NCBI RefSeq assembly: GCF_030410515.1
Contig: NZ_JAUHHD010000006.1
Span: 124,001-188,000, forward strand
Source: Arthrobacter sp. YD4
GTDB taxonomy: Bacteria; Actinomycetota; Actinomycetes; Actinomycetales; Micrococcaceae
Direction: 5' to 3'
DNA length: 64,000 bases
The translations under genes and the position numbers were made by a program. The notes beneath the pieces are model-generated. The model saw only the letters and a list, made by a program, of their open reading frames with translations. It made no database searches and was not told the origin of the DNA. Every line of letters starts with the position of its first letter. The stretch's first letter is position 1. Positions 33,771 through 40,396 of the stretch are shown in pieces.

Positions 33771-34089
33771 GACGCTCCCTCGCTTTCGGCGCGATTTCCT
33801 GCGGCCCTCCCTCATACCCGGCCCACTTTTCCGGAACGCTCCCTCCGGTTCAGCCCGATCTTCTGCGACGCTCCCTCACCTCCGGTCCACGTTTCCACGA
33901 CGCTCCCTCAGGTTCGGAGGTTATTTCCAGACCGCCCGCTCACCCGACATGCGGGTGCATCCCTCAAATGAGCGCGGGACGTGAGGGAGCGTCCGCTGGA
34001 GAGGCACCGGACGTGAGGGAGCGTCCGCTGGAGTGACGCCGGACGTGAGGGAGCGACCGCTGGGGAGGTGCCGGACGTGAGGGAGCGTC
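33771..34089. repeat. Inverted array of 32-bp-spaced motif copies
   Basis: On the left arm GACGCTCCCTC or close variants begin at 33771, 33803, 33835, 33867 and 33899, exactly 32 bases apart, with a degenerate sixth near 33930. On the right arm the reverse complement GAGGGAGCGTC begins at 33983, 34015, 34047 and 34079, again exactly 32 apart. Right-arm units share the spacer CGCTGGAGAGGCACCGGACGT with small changes. The array fills the gap between the gcv promoter and the stop of the TetR gene. Not CRISPR, because spacers are similar rather than unique. Confidence 0.85.
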
Positions 34090-34090
34090 C

Positions 34091-34642
34091 TTAGGGGCGG
34101 AGGCGGTCGACGGCGGCGAGGAGGCTCTCGACGTCGTCGTCCACCGCCAGGGGCGTGGCACCCGCGCTGCGGGCCAGCATGGCGTTGAAATACAGCCCGT
34201 CCCCCATGTAGAGCACCGCCTTGGCCATTCCGGGTCCGACGTCGGCGGCGAGCAGTTCCAGCCAGCTGGCCTGCACGCCGGCCATGCGGCGCAGGGTCTC
34301 GGCGTGCGCCACCTCGGCGAGCCGGGTGGCCGCGACGAAGACCCGGTCCAGGGCGGTATCAGCCCAGACCGAAGACCTAATGAAGTACGCGGCGGCGCCC
34401 TCCGGCGCCGCGGCCATGGCGGCCAGGTCCTCGGCCAGCAGCCGGTCCAGCCGTTCCAGGAGGACCGCGATCATGGCTTCCTTGTTCGGGAAGTGGTACA
34501 GCAAGCCGCCCTTGGAGACCCCGGCCCGCTTTGCCACCGCGTCGAGGGTGGCGGCCCGCTCCCCCTCGGCGATGAGCAGGGATTCGAAGGCGTCGAGGAC
34601 GGCCTCGCGGGCGACGGGTTTCCTGGGCATGGCTCCCATCAT
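34091..34642 (-). CDS. TetR-family repressor of adjacent MFS pump
   Basis: DNA-binding repressor of 183 aa with N-terminal helix-turn-helix ATLDAVAKRAGVSKGGLLYHFPNKEAMI, then a ligand-binding domain. ATG 34642 is used; ATG 34630 (MPRKPVARE) is equally possible. It is divergent from the MFS gene with a clear operator between. The C-terminus ends beside the 32-bp array. The ligand is unknown, probably the substrate of the pump. Confidence 0.9.
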   Translation of the reverse strand: MMGAMPRKPVAREAVLDAFESLLIAEGERAATLDAVAKRAGVSKGGLLYHFPNKEAMIAVLLERLDRLLAEDLAAMAAAPEGAAAYFIRSSVWADTALDRVFVAATRLAEVAHAETLRRMAGVQASWLELLAADVGPGMAKAVLYMGDGLYFNAMLARSAGATPLAVDDDVESLLAAVDRLRP

Positions 34643-34666
34643 GCCCGCTTGATGCCGGATTTCTTA

Positions 34667-34694
34667 ACTATACCGTCCAGACGGTACAGTTATT
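34667..34694. promoter_or_regulatory. TetR operator and MFS promoter
   Basis: TACCGTC-CA-GACGGTA is a perfect 7-bp-arm palindrome that extends to 12 of 13 pairs on each side. TACAGT, a -10-like box at 34687-34692, lies inside the right arm and six bases before the ATG at 34698. A repressor bound here would block both divergent genes. Confidence 0.75.
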
Positions 34695-34697
34695 CGG

Positions 34698-36260
34698 ATG
34701 AAGACCTTGCTTCCTTATGCCGAGCATCCCGCGACGCGCTCCCGGGCGCCGTGGCGGGACTGGCTGGCGTTGTCGCTGCTGATGTTCCCGGTCCTCCTGG
34801 TGGCGGTCGATAACACCGCACTGACCTTCGCACTGCCCGCGATCGCCCGGGACCTAAATGCCACCGGCGTCCAGCTGCTCTGGATGGTCGATGTGTACCC
34901 GCTGGTGCTCGCCGGCCTGCTGGTTGCGATGGGCAGCCTCGGGGACCGGATCGGCCGCCGGCGGCTGCTCTTCACCGGCGCCGCCGGCTTCGCGGCGGTG
35001 TCCGCAGCGACGGCATTCGCCCCGGGCCCCGAGTGGCTGGTGGCCGGCCGTGCGGCACTGGGGTTCTTCGGGGCCATGCTGATGCCCTCCACGCTGTCCC
35101 TGATCCGGAACATCTTCCCGGAGCCGAACCGGCGCCGCCTGGCGGTGGCCATCTGGGCCGCGGGCTTCTCCGGCGGCGCGGCGCTGGGGCCGGTCCTGGG
35201 CGGCTGGCTGGTGGAGCACCTCTGGTGGGGCGCGGTGCTGCTGATGGCAGTTCCCATCATCGTGCCGCTGCTGGTCCTTGGCCCCGCCTTCATTCCGGAA
35301 TCCCGCGACCCGAACCCCGGGCCGGTGGATCTGCCCAGCATCACGCTGTCCATGCTGGCAATGGCGCCGGCCGTCTATGGCATCAAGATGCTGGCCGTGG
35401 AGGGCGCCGGTCCGGTGCCGCTGGCGGCCCTCGGCGCGGGACTGGTCATGGGGTACGCCTTTGTCCGGCGGCAGCGCAGGCTTGCCGCGGGCGCAACCAC
35501 CGCTCCCCTGCTGGACCTGGGGCTGTTCGGCAATCCCGTGTTCAGCACGGCCATCACGGCCAACGTCCTGGCGCTGTTCTCCTACAACGGCTTCATCCTC
35601 TTCCTTGCCCAGCACCTCCAGCTCCTGGAGGGACAGACACCGTCCGAGTCCGGGCTGGCGATGGTGCCCGCGCTGGCCGCGACCGTGGCGGCCGGGCTAC
35701 TGGTGGTCCCTCTGGTGCGGAAGGTCCGGCCCGGGCTCGTCGTCGCCGGCGGCCTGCTGTTCAGCGCCGCCGGGTACGCACTGGTGGCCTTCGGTGACCA
35801 CAGTTCCGGGCCCGCCATGCTGCTGGCGGCACTCCTGGTGCTGTGCCTGGGTGTGGGGGCGGCCGAGACGATCTCCAACGACCTGATCCTCGGCGCCGCC
35901 CCGGCCGCAAAGTCGGGCGCCGCGTCGGCGATCTCGGAGACCGGGTACGAGGTCGGCTCGCTGCTGGGCACGGCCGTGCTGGGCTCCATCCTGACCGCGT
36001 CCTACCAACGGAATCTGGTCCTGCCGGCCGGCCTCCCCCAGGCCGACCCGGCCGCCGTGGGCCAGGCCCGGGAAACCCTGGCCGGGGCGGCGGAGCTGGC
36101 CGGGACGCTGCCCGGGCCCCTGGAAGACGCCGTGATGACCGCCGCGCGCGCGGCGTTCGATTCGGGTGTCCACATCACCGCGGCGATTGCGCTCATCCTG
36201 ATGGCCGGCGCCGCGGTGCTGGCCGCCGTCGTCCTCCGCCGGGTGCCGCGGGCGCACTGA
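34698..36260 (+). CDS. MFS multidrug exporter, EmrB/QacA type (DHA2)
   Basis: Integral membrane pump of 520 aa with about 14 hydrophobic segments, the DHA2 layout, including MFS motif GSLGDRIGRRRLLFTG and motif C in the GPVLGGWLVEHL region. An N-terminal cytoplasmic stretch of about 18 residues precedes helix 1 (WLALSLLMFPVLLVAVDNTAL). No Shine-Dalgarno precedes ATG 34698 and a -10 box lies six bases upstream, so translation is likely leaderless. Regulated by the divergent TetR. Confidence 0.9.
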   Translation: MKTLLPYAEHPATRSRAPWRDWLALSLLMFPVLLVAVDNTALTFALPAIARDLNATGVQLLWMVDVYPLVLAGLLVAMGSLGDRIGRRRLLFTGAAGFAAVSAATAFAPGPEWLVAGRAALGFFGAMLMPSTLSLIRNIFPEPNRRRLAVAIWAAGFSGGAALGPVLGGWLVEHLWWGAVLLMAVPIIVPLLVLGPAFIPESRDPNPGPVDLPSITLSMLAMAPAVYGIKMLAVEGAGPVPLAALGAGLVMGYAFVRRQRRLAAGATTAPLLDLGLFGNPVFSTAITANVLALFSYNGFILFLAQHLQLLEGQTPSESGLAMVPALAATVAAGLLVVPLVRKVRPGLVVAGGLLFSAAGYALVAFGDHSSGPAMLLAALLVLCLGVGAAETISNDLILGAAPAAKSGAASAISETGYEVGSLLGTAVLGSILTASYQRNLVLPAGLPQADPAAVGQARETLAGAAELAGTLPGPLEDAVMTAARAAFDSGVHITAAIALILMAGAAVLAAVVLRRVPRAH

Positions 36261-36351
36261 GCCGGGCCCACTGACTCGGGTCCATTGACTCACGCCCACT
36301 GATTCGGGCGCCCCAAAGGGACACCAGCGGCCCTGCACCGGCCCAAAAACG

Positions 36352-36390
36352 GCAGCGTCCGACGCCGGGACTCCCGGCGTCGGACGCTGC
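36352..36390. terminator. Bidirectional terminator hairpin between MFS pump and dps
   Basis: A perfect 19-bp inverted repeat (36352-36370 and 36372-36390) with a one-base centre. It lies 92 bases past the MFS stop on the plus strand and 16 bases past the dps stop on the minus strand, the classic position for a shared terminator. An A-run (AAAAA) precedes it on the plus strand, i.e. a U-run after it for dps. Confidence 0.88.
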
Positions 36391-36405
36391 TCTGTGTCCT
36401 TCGGT

Positions 36406-36888
36406 TTACTTGCCGGCGTCCGGCGTCGCGACGGAGGCCGTGGCCCGCATGGTTTCGGCGTTGACCAGCCAGGCGAACTGCTCGAGCTTGGCGATGAAGG
36501 CGTGCAGCAGGTCCGCGGTGGTGGGGTCCTCCTCGTCCACTTCGTCGTGCACCTTGCGCATGGTGCCGACGGCGGCCTCCAGCGCGGCCACGATCTTCTC
36601 GATCGCGTCCTTGGTATTGATCAGGCCGGTGGGAAACTCGGGCAGGGCGGTGGTCTTCGACACCGTCGAGCTGCGGCCGTCCGGGAGGGCGTGCAGGGCC
36701 CGCATGCGCTCGGCCATCTCGTCCGCGAAGGTGCGGGCGGCGTCGATGATCTCGTCGAGCTGCAGGTGCAGGTCGCGGAAGTTGGTGCCGACGATGTTCC
36801 AGTGCGCCTGCTTGCCCTGGACGTGGAGTTCGATCAGGTCCACGAGCACGGCCTGCATATTTCCTGCGAGGGTGGGTGTTGCTTTCAT
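36406..36888 (-). CDS. dps: Dps-family ferritin-like DNA-protection protein
   Basis: Dodecameric ferroxidase that stores iron and shields DNA under stress. It is 160 aa. The inter-subunit ferroxidase ligands fall at the E. coli Dps spacing: H29, H41, D45, D56 and E60. AAGGAGG precedes the ATG. An AT-rich palindrome lies 86-111 bases upstream. It follows the sigma factor gene on the same strand, 122 bases away. Confidence 0.94.
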   Translation of the reverse strand: MKATPTLAGNMQAVLVDLIELHVQGKQAHWNIVGTNFRDLHLQLDEIIDAARTFADEMAERMRALHALPDGRSSTVSKTTALPEFPTGLINTKDAIEKIVAALEAAVGTMRKVHDEVDEEDPTTADLLHAFIAKLEQFAWLVNAETMRATASVATPDAGK

Positions 36889-36973
36889 GAATCCTCCTTG
36901 GTGGAGCGTCTGGACGGGCTGATGCCACAGACGCTACCGCAGGCAGGAGACGGCAGGGAGGGTTTTCACGATA

Positions 36974-36999
36974 AGCTTAGTAAGTGAACTTACTAAGCT
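36974..36999. promoter_or_regulatory. AT-rich 26-bp palindrome upstream of dps
   Basis: AGCTTAGTAAGT (36974-36985), two bases, then its exact complement (36988-36999). It lies in the dps upstream region, 12 bases past the sigma-factor stop. No U-run on the minus strand, so an operator fits better than a terminator; the binding protein is unknown. Confidence 0.6.
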
Positions 37000-37010
37000 G
37001 GATTCGGGGT

Positions 37011-37829
37011 CTAAACGGCCTGATTCAGCGCGGGTCCCTGCGGGAATATCGCCCGCGTGATCCCGCCGGCGGTGGCCTCGGACAGCTGGGCCAGGTAGTC
37101 GTTGCGGCGCCGCGGCGTGATCCGGGATTCGGGCTCGAAGCCGCGGTCCGGGTCGTCGGCGTAGTGCGCGGTGAGACCGTCGCGCATCAGCCGGATGGCT
37201 TCGGCGCGCTGCTGGGATACCGCGGCGTGGGTGGAGCCGAGTTCCGCGGCGAGGTCCTTGACGGTCCGGTCGCCGAAGTAGATCTCCTCCACCACGTAGC
37301 GCATCCGCTCGGGCAGCGACTTCACGGCGGCGCGCAGGTATTGGAGCCGCTCGTCGGCCAGGACCGAGCTCTCCGGAGACAGCGTTTCGGCGGCCAGGGT
37401 ATCGACGACGGCGTCGTCCAGCGGGGTGAGGGTGCGCGAGGCATCCGCGAGCGCTGCCTCCACGACGCTTTGCTGGACACCGAGGGCCGCGGCGATCTCG
37501 TCGACGGTGGGGGTCCGTCCGAGGGCGGAGGCCAGGGTCTCCTGAACCGACATGGTCTCTTTGATCCGGCGGCGTGCCGAGCGCGTCGCCCAGTCAGAGG
37601 CACGCATCTCGTCGGCAAATGCGCCGAGGATGCGGCGGCGGGCGAACGCGCCGAAGGGAACCCCGAGCTCGGGGTCGAAGGAATCGGCCGAGGTAATCAG
37701 GGCTACGGCACCAGCCGACGCCAGGTCATCGCGCGAGAGGTGGGACGCCTTCGAGCACAAATCTGAGACGAGGTAGCCAACCAGCGGAAGGTGCTGAGTG
37801 ACCATCTCGTTGCGTTCCACGCGATTCAA
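37011..37829 (-). CDS. fliA: FliA/WhiG-type sigma factor
   Basis: Sigma-70-family factor of the flagellar class that lacks region 1.1, 272 aa. Region 2 reads HLPLVGYLVSDLC and RDDLASAGAVALI, with FGAFARRRILGAFADEMR for 2.3-2.4; region 4 is LPERMRYVVEEIYFGDRTV to STHAAVSQQRAEAIRLMRDG. TTG 37829 behind GGGGGGA is preferred because MNRVERNEMVTQHLPLVG matches the family start; GTG 37820 and ATG 37805 are alternatives. It sits at one end of the flagellar locus. FliA-like promoters before flgB, fliC, flbD, fliM and a flgN-like gene are its likely targets. No flgM is visible. Confidence 0.82.
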   Translation of the reverse strand: MNRVERNEMVTQHLPLVGYLVSDLCSKASHLSRDDLASAGAVALITSADSFDPELGVPFGAFARRRILGAFADEMRASDWATRSARRRIKETMSVQETLASALGRTPTVDEIAAALGVQQSVVEAALADASRTLTPLDDAVVDTLAAETLSPESSVLADERLQYLRAAVKSLPERMRYVVEEIYFGDRTVKDLAAELGSTHAAVSQQRAEAIRLMRDGLTAHYADDPDRGFEPESRITPRRRNDYLAQLSEATAGGITRAIFPQGPALNQAV

Positions 37830-38054
37830 TAGTGTGTCCCCCCATGAGACCGGTTCAGGAGCTGTAAAACAGCGGAAGCCGCATCCCCAAACGGCCCCGT
37901 GCTCCCCCCATGGGAGTCGGTCTTCGACGGTCGGGTGCAGCACCCAGATCGAAACCTATCACCTGATCCGGAATCTGCGTGTACCCTCAGGAAAAAGCTT
38001 GGCCGAAAATGCGGAAAGCCGTCATACGGCCGGGATGGCAAGGGAATGGGGCCC

Positions 38055-38567
38055 ATGGGTGCGGGGGATCTTTCGGCGGCGCTGTGGCAGGAACGCCGGC
38101 AGCTTGAGCTGCTGTTGTTCCGGCTCGAAACGCAGCGCCTCCATCTGGCCGCCGGCAACCTCGCCTGGCTGAATTTCACCTCGTCCGAAATCGAAGCCGT
38201 GCTGGACCGGCTCCGCTTCGAGGCGCTGGCCCGCAACGTCGAATCCGCGGCCGTCGCCGGTGAGTGGGGCCTCCCGGCGCAGGCCACCTTAGTAGAGCTG
38301 ATCGCCGCCGCGCCGCCCGGCGCGTGGCCCGCGGTCCTGCAAGATCACCTCGACGGGTTGCGGGCCCTGCTCCGGCGGCTCGCCGCCGCCTCCGCCACTA
38401 ACGAAACTGCTCTCCTGGGGCTTGAACCGCCGGCGGCCGCGAGCTCCGAGGCGATGCTCGACCAGCTGACGCTGGCCGCCAACATCGAACGTGCCCTGAC
38501 CATCACCCGGCGCGCCGCACAGCCGCTGATGGCCCAGTACCTCGGGGACGACGCGAACTCGCTCTAG
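38055..38567 (+). CDS. FlgN-like flagellar protein, copy 1
   Basis: Predicted helical protein of 170 aa that resembles FlgN, the export chaperone of hook-filament junction proteins FlgK/FlgL. Residues 5-75 (DLSAALWQERRQLELLLFRLE and following) form a coiled-coil. It is clearly paralogous to the partial gene at 63775: both share LSA-LW-ER, the LARxxE block and a WGLP motif. ATG 38055 has AAGGGA upstream; an ATG at 38046 is possible. A GCCGAAAA box at 38002-38009, 7 of 8 to the FliA -10, hints at FliA control but lacks a good -35. It overlaps the convergent csrA stop by 4 bases. Confidence 0.72.
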   Translation: MGAGDLSAALWQERRQLELLLFRLETQRLHLAAGNLAWLNFTSSEIEAVLDRLRFEALARNVESAAVAGEWGLPAQATLVELIAAAPPGAWPAVLQDHLDGLRALLRRLAAASATNETALLGLEPPAAASSEAMLDQLTLAANIERALTITRRAAQPLMAQYLGDDANSL

Positions 38568-38914
38568 CCGTTGGCTCCGGCAACGGGTTCGGCGTCGGGT
38601 GCCGGTGTGGTGGGGTTGGGCTGTACCGGTGCGGCGGGGACCGGTGCGGACGGAACCGCCGTGGTGGCCGCGGGAGCCGGCGCGAGCAGGCCGCGCAGCG
38701 CGTCCTCGGTGCCGGACCCGTCGTCGGCTCCCGCTTGGGCGGCCGCGAGGTTCGCCGCGGCGATCGCCTCGATGACCTCACGGCGCTGGATCGGGACACC
38801 GCGGGGTGCCTCGATGCCGATCCGGACGCCGTCGCCGCGGCCCTCCAGAACAGTGATGACGATGCCGTCGCCGATCATGATCTGTTCGCCCGGCTTGCGT
38901 GTGAGTACCAGCAT
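38564..38914 (-). CDS. csrA: Carbon storage regulator CsrA with C-terminal tail
   Basis: Homodimeric RNA-binding translational repressor that recognises ANGGA motifs in hairpin loops. Residues 1-55 are a canonical CsrA (MLVLTRKPGEQIMIGDGIVI start; L4 and R6, R44, VRIGIEAP). The remaining about 60 residues are an Ala/Pro-rich, probably disordered tail, which makes 116 aa instead of the usual 55-75. It is the last gene of the flagellar operon, 9 bases after the flhF-like gene. The targets seen here are the fliC and flgB leaders. No fliW, the usual CsrA antagonist, is in the window. Confidence 0.93.
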   Translation of the reverse strand: MLVLTRKPGEQIMIGDGIVITVLEGRGDGVRIGIEAPRGVPIQRREVIEAIAAANLAAAQAGADDGSGTEDALRGLLAPAPAATTAVPSAPVPAAPVQPNPTTPAPDAEPVAGANG

Positions 38915-38923
38915 GCTCTCAAT

Positions 38924-40396
38924 CTACCCTTCGCTGCCGTCTGCGGCGGCCCATGGAAGCGGGTGACCGGCCGGCTTCCCGTCGATCCATCCCACCGCGA
39001 TGTTCAGTGCCTCGACGGTCTCCGGCGAGGAAGTGTAGGCGGCGCCAACGACGGCCATGGCGTCGATCTCCAGCCGCGACCGGACCAGGTTGATCCAGCG
39101 GGCGGTGTCCGCGGTTTTCCGGCCGGCATCCACCACCACCCAGACCTGGTCCGGGGAAAGGGCCGCGAGGGCCTGGAGCCGCGCCAGCGCGTGCCGGCCC
39201 TTGCCGAGGCCGAAGGCCGCAATGACCGTTTGTTCGGTTTCCACGGCGTGGGCGCGGGCCGCCGTCGCGCTTTGGCGCCCGTCCAGGTGCAGGTGGCCGT
39301 AGGCGCTGAGCTCGCCCGCGGTGCGCACGTCCGCGCCGCCCGCGGCGATGGACATGTCCAGGGCCGTGTCGAGCGGGTCGTCGCCCAGGCCCACCAGAAC
39401 CACCAGGTCTCCGGTGCCGCGCAGTGGAACCGGAGCCGGGATGCGTTTGGGAGCCGCAGGCGCCTCGGACCGTTCCTCGGTGCGGCGAGCGCTTTCGGCT
39501 GGTTCGGCGGGCCCGAGCAGGCTCACGGCGGCGGTGCGGGCACCGGCTGCCGCGGCGCCGGGTGCGGTTCCCGCGGGTGCGCCGGACGGCGCGCCGGCGG
39601 GCTGCGGCGCCCGCGCGGGTGCCGGAGCGGCGGCGGCCGACGGCGGTTGCAGCCCGGAGCCGAGCTGATTCAGCAATTCGGCGAAGCCGGGCGTCTCCGT
39701 GGACAGTGCCGGCTGTGCCGGCCTGTGCATGGTCATCTCGGCGGCATCTGCCTCGGCCAGCAGGGCCGCGATGGCGCCGCCCTGCAGGGCATGGCCGGGG
39801 GCGGATACCCGGGCCTGCTCGCCGGGGGCGGTAGCAGAAGCGGCGGGCCCCGGGGCGGCTCCCCCGGCGGCGCCCGCCGGCGGCGCCGGCGTGGCGGAAG
39901 CGGCGGGCTCAGTCTTCGCTGCCCGGCCGGACTTGGCCGCCTTGGCGGCCTTGCGGCGGGACTTGCGGCCGGGCTCCTCGGCAGCCGGGGCTGCCGGGGA
40001 CGCGCTCGGCGCCGTCGACGCCGGTTGAGGTGCAGCGGCCGGGGCGCCCGGCACGGACGGAGCGGCCGGCACCGACGGCGAGGACGAGTCAGGCGCCGAG
40101 GACGGATCGGACGCCGGGGCCGGGGCCGCCGGGACACTGTCGACGGTGGCGGCCGGCGCGCCGTCGCCGTCGGCGTTCAACACGTCGGCGTCGGGCACCA
40201 CCTCACCGGTGACGACGTCGTGCCGGGGCTGCAACTCGACCACCGCCTCGTAGCGGTTGGCCGCGAACATGCCCGCGATGCCCGGGCTGATGACGCGTTC
40301 GGCCGAGACGATCCGCGCCGCGGGGCCGTACTGGGCCCGGGCCTTAGCCTGGATTTCCTCGAGCGAGGCCCCCTTAAGCCGATAGCGGTTCGGCAT
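38924..40396 (-). CDS. FlhF-like protein lacking a P-loop
   Basis: Protein of 490 aa at the flhF position after flhA. Residues 1-60 resemble the FlhF N-terminal domain (RYRLKGASLEEIQAKARAQYGP). A long Ala/Pro-rich linker (about 75-280) follows. The C-terminal part (about 300-480) looks like an SRP-type G domain, with LVVLVGLGDDPLDTALDMSI where the P-loop GxxGxGKTT should be and VWVVVDAGRKTADTARWINL where the DTAGR motif should be. The Lys-Thr-Thr of the P-loop is missing, so GTP hydrolysis is unlikely. It overlaps flhA by 23 bases. Confidence 0.7.
   Translation of the reverse strand: MPNRYRLKGASLEEIQAKARAQYGPAARIVSAERVISPGIAGMFAANRYEAVVELQPRHDVVTGEVVPDADVLNADGDGAPAATVDSVPAAPAPASDPSSAPDSSSPSVPAAPSVPGAPAAAPQPASTAPSASPAAPAAEEPGRKSRRKAAKAAKSGRAAKTEPAASATPAPPAGAAGGAAPGPAASATAPGEQARVSAPGHALQGGAIAALLAEADAAEMTMHRPAQPALSTETPGFAELLNQLGSGLQPPSAAAAPAPARAPQPAGAPSGAPAGTAPGAAAAGARTAAVSLLGPAEPAESARRTEERSEAPAAPKRIPAPVPLRGTGDLVVLVGLGDDPLDTALDMSIAAGGADVRTAGELSAYGHLHLDGRQSATAARAHAVETEQTVIAAFGLGKGRHALARLQALAALSPDQVWVVVDAGRKTADTARWINLVRSRLEIDAMAVVGAAYTSSPETVEALNIAVGWIDGKPAGHPLPWAAADGSEG

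Noticed and set aside
33509..34036. Plus-strand frame through the repeat array
   Set aside because: It is made of the 32-bp repeats and the riboswitch; no start signal or family.
33771..34089. CRISPR array
   Set aside because: The period is regular, but the bases between motifs are similar from unit to unit, two arms are inverted, and no cas genes are near.
36974..36999. DtxR box at dps
   Set aside because: The arms are TTAGTAAGT rather than TTAGGTTAG and the centre spacing is even, not the odd DtxR spacing.
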